From the NCBI RefSeq assembly GCF_050313795.1, contig NZ_JBNPMC010000018.1:3792-67791 (forward strand): a DNA stretch of 64,000 nt, given 5' to 3'. Below are positions 9,009 through 18,434 of the stretch, piece by piece (positions within the stretch are counted from its first letter, which is position 1; each line of letters begins with the position of its first letter). The translations under genes were made by a program, and so were the position numbers. This DNA comes from CAMBRQ01 sp945870325. GTDB taxonomy: Bacteria > Bacillota > Clostridia > Lachnospirales > Lachnospiraceae. The notes beneath the pieces are model-generated. The model was not told the origin of the DNA. It did not search any database and worked only from the letters and a program-made list of their open reading frames with translations.

Positions 9009-10676
9009 ATGGGTAAGGAGTATTGGAATGGAGCAGATGCGGCGCACAGGCGTGTCATGATGAAAGCGGCTGGGTATTCGGATGAAGATATCCGGAAAAA
9101 GCCGCATATCGGTGTGCCGAACTCCTATATGGAAGGATCGCCGGGAACTGCACATTTAAGAAGAATCTGTGATGCGGTCAAAGAAGGAATCTGGGCAGCA
9201 GGCGGTGTACCGGTGGAGTTCGGGATTCCGGCAACCTGTGGGAATGTTGCAAATGGAAGTGATGAGATGAAATACGAACAGATTGGGCGTGATATCGTGG
9301 CTATGTCTGTGGAGTTCGTATCTCGGGTTCATCATTTTGACGGACTGGCAATGATTGCTTCCTGTGATCTTATTATTGCGGGATGTTATCTTGTGGCAAT
9401 GCGTCTCGATATACCGGCAATGGTGGTGACGGGTGGGTCTATGATGGCTGGTCAGTACTGTGGAAAGACGGTAGTGGAAGCGGATCTTGATGCAGCTCGT
9501 TTTTCCGGTGCAAAAGAAAGCGAACTTTTTGACCTGGAAGAGAGTGTGTGCCCATCCTATGGTGCATGTCCATCCATGGGGACTGCCAATACGATGCAGA
9601 TGTTAGGCGAGGTGCTGAATCTTGTACTCCCGGGAACTGCGACGACACCAGCGGCGGATAACGCAAGAATCCGGCTTGCAAGAAGTGCCGGGAAATATAT
9701 CGTAGAGATGGTGAAGACGGATATGCGGCCATCCAAATTGATTACGAAAGAAGTTCTGTTGAATGCTATTATGTTTGATATGGCGGTTGCCGGATCTACA
9801 AATGCGGTGCTGCATCTGCTTGCCTATGCGTATGAGATGGGAATCAAACTTACGTATGAAGATTTTGATAAATATGCCCAGGAGATCAAATGTATCAATG
9901 CTGTGATTCCAAGTGGTCCTTATACGGTCGTTGATTTCCACTATGCTGGCGGAGTGATGCAGGTGATGAAGCAGTTGGAAGGCAAGATATTTACGGATGC
10001 GCCGGGAATGTATGGCACGACATGGGGAGAAATGCTTGCAAAAGTAGAATCGAAGCCGAATAAAGTGATTCACTCGCTTGAGAATCCGGTATCCGAACTT
10101 CCGGGGCTTAAGATTATGTATGGCAATCTTTGCGGCAAGGGTGCAATCGTAAGACCTACCGCTGTTTATGATGAAGTGAGATATATAAAGGGGAAAGCGA
10201 AGGTCTATGAGGGAGATTATCCGGCATTCGTTGCGATTCAGGAAGGTGAGATTGTCGCGGGTGATATCATTGTGATTCGTTACGAAGGATGTAAAGGGGC
10301 GCCGGATATGAAGGAATTGATGCTCAGTATTGATGCTTTGATTGCCAAAGGGCTGGATAAGAGTTGTGGCCTTATCACGGATGCAAGATTTTCGGGGTTC
10401 AATTTTGGGGCGATTATCGGACATGTATCGCCAGAGGCTTACGATGGCGGTGTAATCGCGCTGGTGGAGAATGGAGACGAGATTGAGATTGATATTCCTG
10501 GCGGAACCGTGAATCTGCTGGTATCCGATGAAGAATTGGAAGAGAGGAGAAAAAATTGGGTACAGCCACAACTGAAGCAGCAGAAAGGATGCCTGAATAT
10601 TTATGCCCAGATGTGCCGACCGGCAGAAGAAGGCGGGGCGATGCAGCCATGGCCGCTGGATGCAAAATATACTTAA
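9009..10676 (+). CDS. IlvD/Edd-family dehydratase with altered metal-site motif
   Basis: 555 residues, full length for the dihydroxy-acid / sugar-acid dehydratase family. Conserved C-terminal blocks are present (VIRYEG, DARFSG, IGHVSPEA), and C187 in YGACPSMGTANTM matches an Fe-S ligand. The usual CDK motif reads SCDLIIAG here: C119 and D120 are kept, but the lysine that is carbamylated and binds Mg2+ in characterised members is L121. The glutamate of the GHEGM-like block is also different (GSDEM), and an extra C77 appears nearby. It may therefore use a different substrate or metal arrangement. It heads a two-gene unit with an ornithine-cyclodeaminase-like gene under a LysR regulator, not an ilv operon, so branched-chain synthesis is unlikely. 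AGGAGG precedes ATG. Confidence 0.85.
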   Translation: MGKEYWNGADAAHRRVMMKAAGYSDEDIRKKPHIGVPNSYMEGSPGTAHLRRICDAVKEGIWAAGGVPVEFGIPATCGNVANGSDEMKYEQIGRDIVAMSVEFVSRVHHFDGLAMIASCDLIIAGCYLVAMRLDIPAMVVTGGSMMAGQYCGKTVVEADLDAARFSGAKESELFDLEESVCPSYGACPSMGTANTMQMLGEVLNLVLPGTATTPAADNARIRLARSAGKYIVEMVKTDMRPSKLITKEVLLNAIMFDMAVAGSTNAVLHLLAYAYEMGIKLTYEDFDKYAQEIKCINAVIPSGPYTVVDFHYAGGVMQVMKQLEGKIFTDAPGMYGTTWGEMLAKVESKPNKVIHSLENPVSELPGLKIMYGNLCGKGAIVRPTAVYDEVRYIKGKAKVYEGDYPAFVAIQEGEIVAGDIIVIRYEGCKGAPDMKELMLSIDALIAKGLDKSCGLITDARFSGFNFGAIIGHVSPEAYDGGVIALVENGDEIEIDIPGGTVNLLVSDEELEERRKNWVQPQLKQQKGCLNIYAQMCRPAEEGGAMQPWPLDAKYT

Positions 10677-10729
10677 GAATTATCGATTAGAGATAGATGG
10701 GAAAACGAAAAGAATAGGAGAATGAGAAT

Positions 10730-11716
10730 ATGTTATTATTGAATCGGGAAGACATTAAAAAGGTATTTTCTATGAAAGACGCGATTGAGGCGGATAAGAA
10801 AGCATTTACATTGGTGGTAGAAGGGAAATGCGATGCGCCGCTTCGCACCAATATCCAGGCGCCAAGATATGAAGGGTGTTTTTTATTCATGCCGGCTTAT
10901 GTGGAAGAGATGGATACGGCATCTCTGAAGATTATTAATATCTTCCCACATAATATTGATGAAGGGCTTCCGTCTTCTCCGGCGCAGGTATTGTTGATTG
11001 ATGGCAAGACTGGCATCGTAACGGCAGTGCTGGATGGAACCTATGTAACGCAGATGCGTACCGGGGCGGCATCAGGAGCAGCGTTTGATGTGCTTGCCAA
11101 AAAAGATTGTAAGATTGGCGCTTTGATTGGAACAGGCGGACAGGCAGCCACTCAGCTTGAGGCTATGCTGGCAGCCAGAAAATTGGAAGAAGTCCGCGTA
11201 TATGATTTGAATTACGACCGTACAGAAGTGTTTGCCAGGAAGATGCAGGAGGAACTTGCTTCTTATGGAGCGAAGATTACCGCAGTCAAGTCTTCGGATG
11301 AGGCAATTGACGATGCAGACCTTCTGATTACCGTTACTCCTTCGTCGACACCAGTATTTGATGGGACGAAGATTAAGAAAGGTGCGACAATCAGTTGCGT
11401 TGGCGCATATCAGCATCATATGCAGGAGATGGATCCGGCGATTCTTCCAAGAGCATCTAAGATTTATTTTGATTCTAAGGATGCAGTCTTGTCTGAGTCG
11501 GGTGATATTCTGATTCCGTTGGAAGAGGGAATCATTACAGAAGATGATTTTACAGGAGATCTGGGAAGTGTCATTAAAGGAGAACTTGTTGGCCGTGAGA
11601 ATGATGATGAGATTATTGTGTTCGAGACGGTTGGTGTTGCAACACAGGATCTTATGGCGGCAAAGACGATCTATGATAGGGCGGTGGCAGCAGGTGTTGG
11701 TATCGACTGGAAATAA
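10730..11716 (+). CDS. Ornithine cyclodeaminase / mu-crystallin family NAD(P)-dependent enzyme
   Basis: 328 residues, standard for the family that includes ornithine cyclodeaminase, ketimine reductases, and alanine, tauropine and opine-like dehydrogenases. The Rossmann motif GTGGQAA is near residue 130, and the family R/T segment THVTQMRTGAASG-like (TYVTQMRTGAASGAA) is present. The substrate cannot be read from sequence. It follows the IlvD-like gene by 53 bp with an AGGAG site. Together they would act on a hydroxylated acid and its imino/keto product; this is inference only. Confidence 0.87.
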   Translation: MLLLNREDIKKVFSMKDAIEADKKAFTLVVEGKCDAPLRTNIQAPRYEGCFLFMPAYVEEMDTASLKIINIFPHNIDEGLPSSPAQVLLIDGKTGIVTAVLDGTYVTQMRTGAASGAAFDVLAKKDCKIGALIGTGGQAATQLEAMLAARKLEEVRVYDLNYDRTEVFARKMQEELASYGAKITAVKSSDEAIDDADLLITVTPSSTPVFDGTKIKKGATISCVGAYQHHMQEMDPAILPRASKIYFDSKDAVLSESGDILIPLEEGIITEDDFTGDLGSVIKGELVGRENDDEIIVFETVGVATQDLMAAKTIYDRAVAAGVGIDWK

Positions 11717-11794
11717 TTATGGCATATACGAAAACTAATTGATAAACGCAATAAAGATGAATTGTATGTAGAAATTATTTTTTAAGGAGTAAGA

Positions 11795-11838
11795 AAGAGG
11801 GCTATAGGTTCATGGGTTTGAACGGCAGCCCTCTTTTT
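11795..11838 (+). terminator. Terminator after the IlvD-like/OCD-like operon
   Basis: GAGGGCT (11797-11803) pairs with AGCCCTC (11827-11833), then TTTTT. The loop is 23 nt. It also lies downstream of the convergent xpt gene. Confidence 0.75.
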
Positions 11839-11904
11839 ATGCTTTGTTATCAATGATATCGGTTCTTTGACAAACTTTCTCTTTTATCTGAAATTGTGGG
11901 AAGA

Positions 11905-12474
11905 TTAAGCAAATGTCAGACCTGTATCAGTCATGGATTCTATGATTGCCAGCGACTCCAGATGGATTCCGCTGTCACGGATGATCTTTCCTCCCTGCTG
12001 GAATCCTTTTTCGATTACGATTCCTGCGCCTTCAATGCTGGCACCAGCCTCATGGATCAGATCGATCAATCCAAGCAAGGCGCAGCCATTGGCAAGAAAA
12101 TCATCAATGATCAGTACATGATCGTCTGCGCTTAAGAATTTCTTGGATAATATGACATCATAGACCTTCTTGTGGGTGAATGATTCTACTTTTGTGTGAT
12201 AGACATCTCCGTCAATATTAATACTTTGTGCCTTTTTGGCAAATACTACCGGTACATTGAAATACTGGGCAGCAATACAGGCAATGCCGATTCCAGAGGC
12301 TTCAATCGTCAGGATCTTTGTGATCTTATCACTGGGGAAGCGTCTTCGGAATTCCTTGCCAATCTCATTGATCAGGTCGATATCCATCTGATGATTCAGG
12401 AAACTATCAACCTTCAGTACATTTCCTGGCTTAACAAGTCCGTCTTTCAATATGCGTTCTTTTAAGAGTTCCAT
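11905..12474 (-). CDS. xpt: Xanthine phosphoribosyltransferase
   Basis: 189 residues, the normal Xpt length. It salvages xanthine to XMP using PRPP in the cytoplasm. The PRPP loop (VLIIDDFLANGCAL) and a hydrophobic GIGIACIAA segment are present. AAGGAAGG lies 8 nt before ATG on the minus strand. Many xpt genes in this group carry a purine riboswitch, but the upstream gap before the divergent YihY gene is only about 120 bp and I see no purine aptamer core in it. Confidence 0.92.
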   Translation of the reverse strand: MELLKERILKDGLVKPGNVLKVDSFLNHQMDIDLINEIGKEFRRRFPSDKITKILTIEASGIGIACIAAQYFNVPVVFAKKAQSINIDGDVYHTKVESFTHKKVYDVILSKKFLSADDHVLIIDDFLANGCALLGLIDLIHEAGASIEGAGIVIEKGFQQGGKIIRDSGIHLESLAIIESMTDTGLTFA

Positions 12475-12595
12475 TGCTCATACCTTCCTTAAGTAATATT
12501 ATATACAACTTATAGTAACTGATTAGAGTGTGTTTTTCAATAGACAAACGGGGAAAAATCGGGTAAAATATAGAGCAAATGTATTGGAGAATAAG

Positions 12596-13432
12596 ATGAA
12601 GAGAGTAAAAGATAGTTACCAGAGGATTATGAATATAGCCGCAGATGTATCGGCGGATCATGTGGGAGCATATGCTGCTCAGTCAGCATATTTCTTTATG
12701 TTGTGTATGATTCCGATTATACTGCTGCTTCTGACCATGGTGCAGTACACGCCGGTTACCAAGGCAGATGTGATGACGGCAGTGATACAGGTATTCCCGT
12801 CGTCGGTGGATTCTATGATCACGTCTATTGTGAACCAGGTATATAACCAGTCAACCGGAGTCATCCCGATTACGATTATCGTAGCGCTCTGGTCTGCGGG
12901 CAAGGGTGTGCTTGCGGTGACATCCGGGCTGAACTGTGTATATAAGTGCAATGAGACGCGTAATTATATTGTGCTTCGTATCCGTGCTACCTTTTATACG
13001 GTACTGTTTATTCTGGTTATCATTCTGTTGCTGGTACTGGCGGTATTCGGTAATACGTTGAATATCTTCATTGCGGAGCATATACCGATTCTGGAGAATG
13101 TGGCGGATCGGCTGATTGAGGCGAGAGTGGTCATTGCGCCCGCAGTTTTGGTTGTGTTCTTGCTGTTCCTTTATAAATTCCTGCCAAACAGAAAGGATAA
13201 GATTCGCAATCAGTTGCCGGGAGCAGTATTTGCTACGATTGGGTGGATGGTTATTTCATGGATATTCTCTGTTTACCTGGATATTTTCAAAGGATTTTCC
13301 AATATGTATGGAAGCCTTACTACGATTGTGCTGATTATGCTGTGGCTGTATTTCTGCATGTATTGTATTCTGCTTGGCGGTGAAGTGAATGTGCTGGTCG
13401 GCGATAAGATATTCTTGGGGAATAAAAAATAG
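12596..13432 (+). CDS. YihY/BrkB-family inner-membrane protein
   Basis: 278 residues from the ATG at 12596, preceded by GGAGA five bases upstream. A GTG at 12530 in frame lacks a ribosome site. Six hydrophobic segments and the family features (HVGAYAAQSAYFFMLCMIP, ALWSAGKGVLAVTSGLN, YGSLTTIVLIMLWLYFCMY) fit the UPF0761/YihY family. The E. coli RNase BN assignment for this family was withdrawn, so its function remains unknown. A C-terminal GGEVN motif is typical. Confidence 0.9.
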   Translation: MKRVKDSYQRIMNIAADVSADHVGAYAAQSAYFFMLCMIPIILLLLTMVQYTPVTKADVMTAVIQVFPSSVDSMITSIVNQVYNQSTGVIPITIIVALWSAGKGVLAVTSGLNCVYKCNETRNYIVLRIRATFYTVLFILVIILLLVLAVFGNTLNIFIAEHIPILENVADRLIEARVVIAPAVLVVFLLFLYKFLPNRKDKIRNQLPGAVFATIGWMVISWIFSVYLDIFKGFSNMYGSLTTIVLIMLWLYFCMYCILLGGEVNVLVGDKIFLGNKK

Positions 13433-13487
13433 CAGTTATACGGGCTGGATGATATGAGAGGAATTGTGGAAATCAGGGAAGAATTTC

Positions 13488-13515
13488 TTGACATCGGGAA
13501 TACTTATGGTACAAT
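13488..13515 (+). promoter_or_regulatory. Sigma-A promoter of the pheST T-box leader
   Basis: Consensus TTGACA (13488-13493), a 16-nt spacer and TACAAT (13510-13515). Transcription would start near 13522, giving a leader of about 435 nt before pheS. Confidence 0.7.
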
Positions 13516-13521
13516 AATTAG

Positions 13522-13850
13522 GTATTCATACTCATTCGAGCATCCCGTAATACATGCCTTCGGCTGGCGGGCTATGCCCGATAACGTATAGATAGAAATG
13601 ATAGATAAAAGCAATGACCGTGTAAGTAGAGAACCATTTTCCGATAGAGAGAGGAGATCACTGGCTGGAAGTCTTCTTGGGTTCAGATGGTAATCGAATT
13701 TCCCACGTGAGCTGCATTTTTGAAAATAATAGTAGGAAATGCCGTAAGATGCACGTTACGCAAGAATGAGTGCCTGCATTGTGAAGAGATGCAGGAATCA
13801 GGGTGGTACCACGGGTTATACCTCGTCCCTTTTAGGGGCGGGGTTTTTTA
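13522..13850 (+). promoter_or_regulatory. T-box riboswitch leader controlling pheST (tRNA-Phe sensing)
   Basis: The conserved T-box AGGGTGGTACCACGGG is at 13800-13815; its TGGT pairs with an uncharged NCCA end having discriminator A, as tRNA-Phe does. It is followed by a GC-rich terminator (13821-13843) and a T6 run. Upstream is a Stem I region with AGAGAGGAGA and, at 13700-13702, a TTC (Phe) specifier candidate just before CCACGTGAGC. Uncharged tRNA-Phe should stabilise the antiterminator and raise pheST expression. The first about 75 nt of the transcript form an extra hairpin (GCAT/ATGC with CCCG/CGGG) outside the usual T-box fold. The rest of 13433-13959 holds no gene. Confidence 0.92.
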
Positions 13851-13959
13851 TCATTATAAACATCGTTCCCTATCGCATAATCTGGGAGGTGCATGAAAGT
13901 GCACGGACTGTCAGGCTGAACTCTGGCAGCAAGTAAAGTATAAGAAAGGAAGAAAAAAG

Positions 13960-14979
13960 ATGAAAGACAGATTGCAGAACATCAAAGATGAAGCATTGAA
14001 GGCGATTGAAGCGGCCGATATGCCGGAAAAATTGAATGATGTGCGTGTAAGATTCCTGGGTAAGAAAGGAGAACTTACCGCGGTCTTAAAAGGAATGAAA
14101 GATGTTGCACCAGAAGACAGACCGAAAGTCGGCCAATTGGTGAATGAGACAAGAGCGGCTATTGAGTCAGTTCTTGAAGAGAGTAAGGCGAAGATGGAGA
14201 GAGCCATCCGTGAAGAGCGGATGAAGCAGGAAGTCATCGATGTAACGCTTCCATCTAAGAAGAATATGGTGGGACATCGTCATCCGAATACGATTGCATT
14301 GGAAGAAGTTGAGAGAATCTTCGTAGGCATGGGATATGAGGTTGTAGAAGGACCGGAAGTAGAGTACGATCTGTATAACTTTGAAAAATTGAATATCCCG
14401 GATGGTCATCCGGCAAAAGATGAGCAGGATACATTCTATGTTAATAAGGAAATCGTGCTGCGTACTCAGACATCACCGGTACAGGCGCGTGTGATGGAAC
14501 AGGGGAAACTTCCGATCCGTATGATTGCACCGGGACGTGTATTCCGTTCCGATGAAGTGGATGCTACCCATTCTCCATCCTTCCATCAGATCGAAGGACT
14601 GGTCATTGATAAGAATATTTCCTTCGCTGATTTGAAAGGAACACTGGAAGTATTTGCCAAGGAATTGTTCGGACCAGAGACTAAGACAAAGTTTCGTCCG
14701 CATCATTTCCCGTTCACCGAGCCAAGCGCAGAGGTAGATGTAACCTGCTTCAAGTGCGGTGGAAAAGGCTGCCGGTTCTGCAAGGGATCTGGATGGATCG
14801 AGATCCTTGGTTGTGGTATGGTACATCCTCATGTATTAGAGATGTGCGGAATCGACCCGAATGAATATACGGGATTCGCATTCGGCGTAGGTTTGGAGCG
14901 TATCGCACTGTTGAAATATGAGATCGACGACATGCGGTTGTTGTATGAGAATGACGTGAGATTTTTGAAGCAGTTCTAA
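13960..14979 (+). CDS. pheS: Phenylalanyl-tRNA synthetase alpha chain
   Basis: 339 residues. The catalytic subunit of the (alpha-beta)2 enzyme that charges tRNA-Phe. N-terminal coiled coil (about 1-90), then class II synthetase core with motif 2 (VFRSDEVDATHSPSFHQIEGL region) and motif 3 (GFAFGVGLERIALL). A CFKCGGKGCRFCKGSG cysteine-rich insertion, common in bacterial PheS, is intact. AAAGGAAG precedes ATG. It is governed by the T-box leader and followed after 38 bp by pheT. Confidence 0.96.
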   Translation: MKDRLQNIKDEALKAIEAADMPEKLNDVRVRFLGKKGELTAVLKGMKDVAPEDRPKVGQLVNETRAAIESVLEESKAKMERAIREERMKQEVIDVTLPSKKNMVGHRHPNTIALEEVERIFVGMGYEVVEGPEVEYDLYNFEKLNIPDGHPAKDEQDTFYVNKEIVLRTQTSPVQARVMEQGKLPIRMIAPGRVFRSDEVDATHSPSFHQIEGLVIDKNISFADLKGTLEVFAKELFGPETKTKFRPHHFPFTEPSAEVDVTCFKCGGKGCRFCKGSGWIEILGCGMVHPHVLEMCGIDPNEYTGFAFGVGLERIALLKYEIDDMRLLYENDVRFLKQF

Positions 14980-14980
14980 A

Positions 14981-15000
14981 TGGGGACAGGTACGTCCCCA
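14981..15000 (+). repeat. Short perfect hairpin between pheS and pheT
   Basis: Two 7-bp arms (TGGGGAC / GTCCCCA) around a 6-nt AGGTAC loop, starting one base after the pheS stop. No T-run, so it is unlikely to terminate. I recall similar GGGAC-AGGTAC-GTCCC units scattered in clostridial genomes; this is memory, not a search. Confidence 0.5.
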
Positions 15001-15017
15001 ATGAAAGGAGAAGTAAG

Positions 15018-17438
15018 ATGAATACATCATTATCATGGATAAAGGCATATGTTCCTGACTTGGATGTGACTGCTCAGGAATATACAGATGCAATGACATT
15101 ATCCGGAACAAAGGTAGAAGGATATGAAGTGTTAGACGCAGATCTGGACAAAATTGTAATTGGTCAGATTGACAAGATTGAGAAGCACCCGGACGCAGAT
15201 AAACTGATTGTGTGTCAGGTAAATATTGGAAATGAAACCATACAGATCGTAACCGGTGCTAAGAATGTGAATGAAGGTGACAAGATTCCGGTTGTGTTAG
15301 ACGGCGGTCGTGTTGCCGGCGGACATGAGCCGGGCAGCCGTGTGGCAGGTGGAATCAAGATTAAGAAGGGCAAACTTAGAGGTGTTCCGAGTAACGGTAT
15401 GATGTGCTCTATCGAAGAACTTGGCTCTAACCGTGACATGTATCCGGAAGCGCCGGAAGAGGGAATCTATATCTTCCCGGAAGATGCGGAAGTTGGAGCA
15501 AGCGCAATTGAGGCACTTGGGTTAAACGATGTCGTATTCGAGTACGAAGTAACCTCTAACAGAGTAGATTGCTTTAGTGTGGTTGGCATTGCAAGAGAGG
15601 CGGCAGCAACATTTGGTAAAGAGTTCCATCCTCCGGTAGTGACCGAGACTGGTAATGACGAGGATGTGAATGACTACATCAAAGTAACAGTAAAAGACAA
15701 TGACTTATGCCCGAGATACTGTGCAAGAGTAGTAAAGAATATTAAGATTGGACCATCTCCGAAGTGGATGCAGAGACGTCTTGCTTCTGTCGGAATCCGC
15801 CCAATCAATAACCTGGTTGATATTACCAATTATGTTATGGAGGAATATGGCCAGCCGATGCATGCCTATGACCTGGATACAATCGCAGATCATGAGATTG
15901 TAGTGCGTACGGCAGCCAAGGGAGAGAAATTCACCACTTTAGATGGACAGGAAAGAGAGATGGATGAATCTGTCTTAATGATCTGTGACGGTAAGAAATC
16001 CATCGGTATCGCAGGTATCATGGGTGGAGAGAATTCTATGATTACGGATGATGTTAAGACCATGCTCTTCGAGGCGGCTTGCTTCGATGGAACGAACATC
16101 CGTAAGTCCAGCAAGAAGATCGGTCTTCGTACAGATGCTTCTGGCAAATTTGAGAAAGGTCTTGACCCGAATAATGCACAGGCAGCCATTGACCGTGCAT
16201 GCCAGTTGGTAGAAGAATTAGGCGCCGGTGAAGTAGTAGGTGGAATGGTTGATGTTTATGGCAAGAAGAAAGAGCCTGTCAGAGTGCCATTTGACCAGGA
16301 TGAGATTAACAGACTTCTTGGAACCGATATTTCCAAAGAAGATATGTTAGGATATTTCAAGAAAATTGATCTTGAGTACGATGAAGAGACCAATGAAGTG
16401 ATTGCACCGACTTTCCGTCATGACCTGTTCCGTATGGCAGATCTGGCAGAAGAAGTTGCAAGATTCTACGGATATGACAATATTCCAACTACGCTTCCAA
16501 AGGGCGAGGCTACCACTGGTAAATTGTCCTTCAAGCTTCGCGTAGAAGAAGTTGCTCGTGATATTGCAGAGTTCTGTGGATTCAGCCAGGGTATGACTTA
16601 TTCTTTCGAAAGCCCGAAGGTGTTCGATAAATTAATGATTCCGGCAGATTCACCGCTTCGTCAGACGGTTGAGATTATGAATCCACTTGGAGAAGACTAT
16701 AGTATTATGCGTACTACTTCTCTGAACGGAATGCTGACTTCACTTGCAACCAACTATAATAGAAGAAATAAGAATGTAAGACTCTATGAACTGGGGAATG
16801 TATATATTCCAAAGGCACTGCCGCTTACTGAACTTCCGGAAGAAAGAATGCAGTTTACACTTGGTATGTACGGAGACGGTGATTTCTTCAGTATGAAGGG
16901 CGTGGTTGAGGAATTCTTCGAAAAGGTCGGTATGAGCAAGAAAGAGATTTATGATCCGAATGCCGGCAAGCCATATCTGCATCCGGGACGCCAGGCAAAT
17001 ATCATCTATGAAGGGGAAGTTGTAGGATACTTAGGAGAACTTCATCCGGATGTTGCAGATACGTACGGTATCGGAACGAAAGCATATATTGCAGTAATTG
17101 ACATGCCTGAGATTGTTAAGAGAGCATCCTTCGATCGAAAATACACAGGAATTGCGAAATTCCCGGCAGTCACCCGTGATATCAGTATGGTAATGCCAAA
17201 AGAGATTCTGGTCGGACAGATTGAGGAAGTGATCGAAAAGAAGGGCGGAGCATATCTGGAGAGTTATGCACTGTTCGATATCTATGAAGGAGCACAGATT
17301 AAAGACGGATATAAATCTGTTGCATATTCTATCGTATTCCGTGCAAAGGATAAGACACTTGAAGACGCAGAAGTTACAGAGGCTATGGACAGAATTCTGA
17401 AGGCATTAGAAGGTATGGGTATCGAACTTCGTAAATAA
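15018..17438 (+). CDS. pheT: Phenylalanyl-tRNA synthetase beta chain
   Basis: 806 residues, the standard bacterial length. Domains in order: N-terminal B1 and OB-fold EMAP-like tRNA-binding region (about 40-155, VGQIDKIEKHPDADKL), B3/B4 editing domain, B5, synthetase-like core, and C-terminal ferredoxin-fold anticodon-binding domain (FPAVTRDISMVM onward). AAAGGAG lies just upstream of ATG. Co-transcribed with pheS. Confidence 0.96.
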   Translation: MNTSLSWIKAYVPDLDVTAQEYTDAMTLSGTKVEGYEVLDADLDKIVIGQIDKIEKHPDADKLIVCQVNIGNETIQIVTGAKNVNEGDKIPVVLDGGRVAGGHEPGSRVAGGIKIKKGKLRGVPSNGMMCSIEELGSNRDMYPEAPEEGIYIFPEDAEVGASAIEALGLNDVVFEYEVTSNRVDCFSVVGIAREAAATFGKEFHPPVVTETGNDEDVNDYIKVTVKDNDLCPRYCARVVKNIKIGPSPKWMQRRLASVGIRPINNLVDITNYVMEEYGQPMHAYDLDTIADHEIVVRTAAKGEKFTTLDGQEREMDESVLMICDGKKSIGIAGIMGGENSMITDDVKTMLFEAACFDGTNIRKSSKKIGLRTDASGKFEKGLDPNNAQAAIDRACQLVEELGAGEVVGGMVDVYGKKKEPVRVPFDQDEINRLLGTDISKEDMLGYFKKIDLEYDEETNEVIAPTFRHDLFRMADLAEEVARFYGYDNIPTTLPKGEATTGKLSFKLRVEEVARDIAEFCGFSQGMTYSFESPKVFDKLMIPADSPLRQTVEIMNPLGEDYSIMRTTSLNGMLTSLATNYNRRNKNVRLYELGNVYIPKALPLTELPEERMQFTLGMYGDGDFFSMKGVVEEFFEKVGMSKKEIYDPNAGKPYLHPGRQANIIYEGEVVGYLGELHPDVADTYGIGTKAYIAVIDMPEIVKRASFDRKYTGIAKFPAVTRDISMVMPKEILVGQIEEVIEKKGGAYLESYALFDIYEGAQIKDGYKSVAYSIVFRAKDKTLEDAEVTEAMDRILKALEGMGIELRK

Positions 17439-17456
17439 TAAGTGAAAGGACAGAAC

Positions 17457-18434
17457 ATGAATAAAAAGCAGATAGGCGGTCTGGTGATAGCAGTTGTTCT
17501 CTTTATTGTCGTTGGGGTAAGCAGCGTTTTGACCAATGCATTCTCACAGGGAATCCTGGAAGAGAGCGCGGGAGAATTGTTAACAGGCAAATTCGAATTC
17601 AATCCACCTGCAGATGACTATATCGCAGTTGTGCGAGTGGAGGGAACCATTCAGGAGCAGACAAAAACCAGTGCATTTGAAGTGGCGGCTGGCTATCAAC
17701 ATACTACGACTCTGGAATATATTGACAATCTGATGTATGATGAAAATAATCAGGGGATTCTCTTGTATGTGGATTCCCCTGGTGGAACCGTCTACGAGTC
17801 AGAAGAATTGTATTTAAAACTTCAAGAATATAAGGAATATACTGGGCGACCGGTCTGGGACTATATGGCACATTATGCAGCATCCGGGGGCTATATGATC
17901 TCAATGGCAGCGGATAAGATCTATGCCAATCCGAACACGACAACAGGTTCTATCGGTGTGATCATGTCCGGTTATGATCTGACAGGATTATATGAGAAAT
18001 TAGGAATCCGCTATGTCAGTATTACCAGTGGAGTTAATAAGGATAGTTCTAAACTGACGGATGAGCAGATCGCGATTTATCAGGATCAGGTAGATGAGTA
18101 CTATTCCAAGTTCGTTGATATCGTGTCAAAAGGACGAGGAATGTCAGAAGATGAGGTAAAGGCACTTGCGGATGGAAGAACATATACTGCGAATCAGGCG
18201 CTGGATAACGGTCTGATTGATGAGATTAGCCTGTATGATGATATGACATCAGATATGAGTTATGAATTGGGGACAACTAAATTCTATGAATTGAAACAAC
18301 CGTCGAATGTTCTGGCTTCTTTATTTGTAGAAGTAAAAAGTATGATTCCAAAATCAGAAGCCCAGATACTGACTGAAACCGCAGCAGATATGGAAAGCGG
18401 GGTGCCGATGTACTATGCAGAACAGTTACAATAG
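17457..18434 (+). CDS. sppA: Signal peptide peptidase SppA (S49 family)
   Basis: 325 residues from the ATG at 17457 (AAAGGA 6 nt upstream); an earlier GTG at 17442 is not supported. One N-terminal membrane anchor (about residues 6-26) puts the serine protease domain outside. The nucleophile serine is in HYAASGGYMISMAAD, and the general-base lysine is likely in ITSGVNKDSS. Bacillus SppA digests leftover signal peptides in the membrane. It starts 18 bp after pheT and overlaps the RDD gene, so it may be read through from pheST. Confidence 0.9.
   Translation: MNKKQIGGLVIAVVLFIVVGVSSVLTNAFSQGILEESAGELLTGKFEFNPPADDYIAVVRVEGTIQEQTKTSAFEVAAGYQHTTTLEYIDNLMYDENNQGILLYVDSPGGTVYESEELYLKLQEYKEYTGRPVWDYMAHYAASGGYMISMAADKIYANPNTTTGSIGVIMSGYDLTGLYEKLGIRYVSITSGVNKDSSKLTDEQIAIYQDQVDEYYSKFVDIVSKGRGMSEDEVKALADGRTYTANQALDNGLIDEISLYDDMTSDMSYELGTTKFYELKQPSNVLASLFVEVKSMIPKSEAQILTETAADMESGVPMYYAEQLQ

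Noticed and set aside
9603..10571. Long minus-strand ORF opposite the IlvD-like gene
   Set aside because: It is the antisense shadow of a well-conserved dehydratase; its product has no recognisable domain and no ribosome site.
12475..12595. Purine riboswitch upstream of xpt
   Set aside because: The gap is too short when shared with the divergent YihY promoter, and the purine aptamer core (three-helix junction strings) is not visible.
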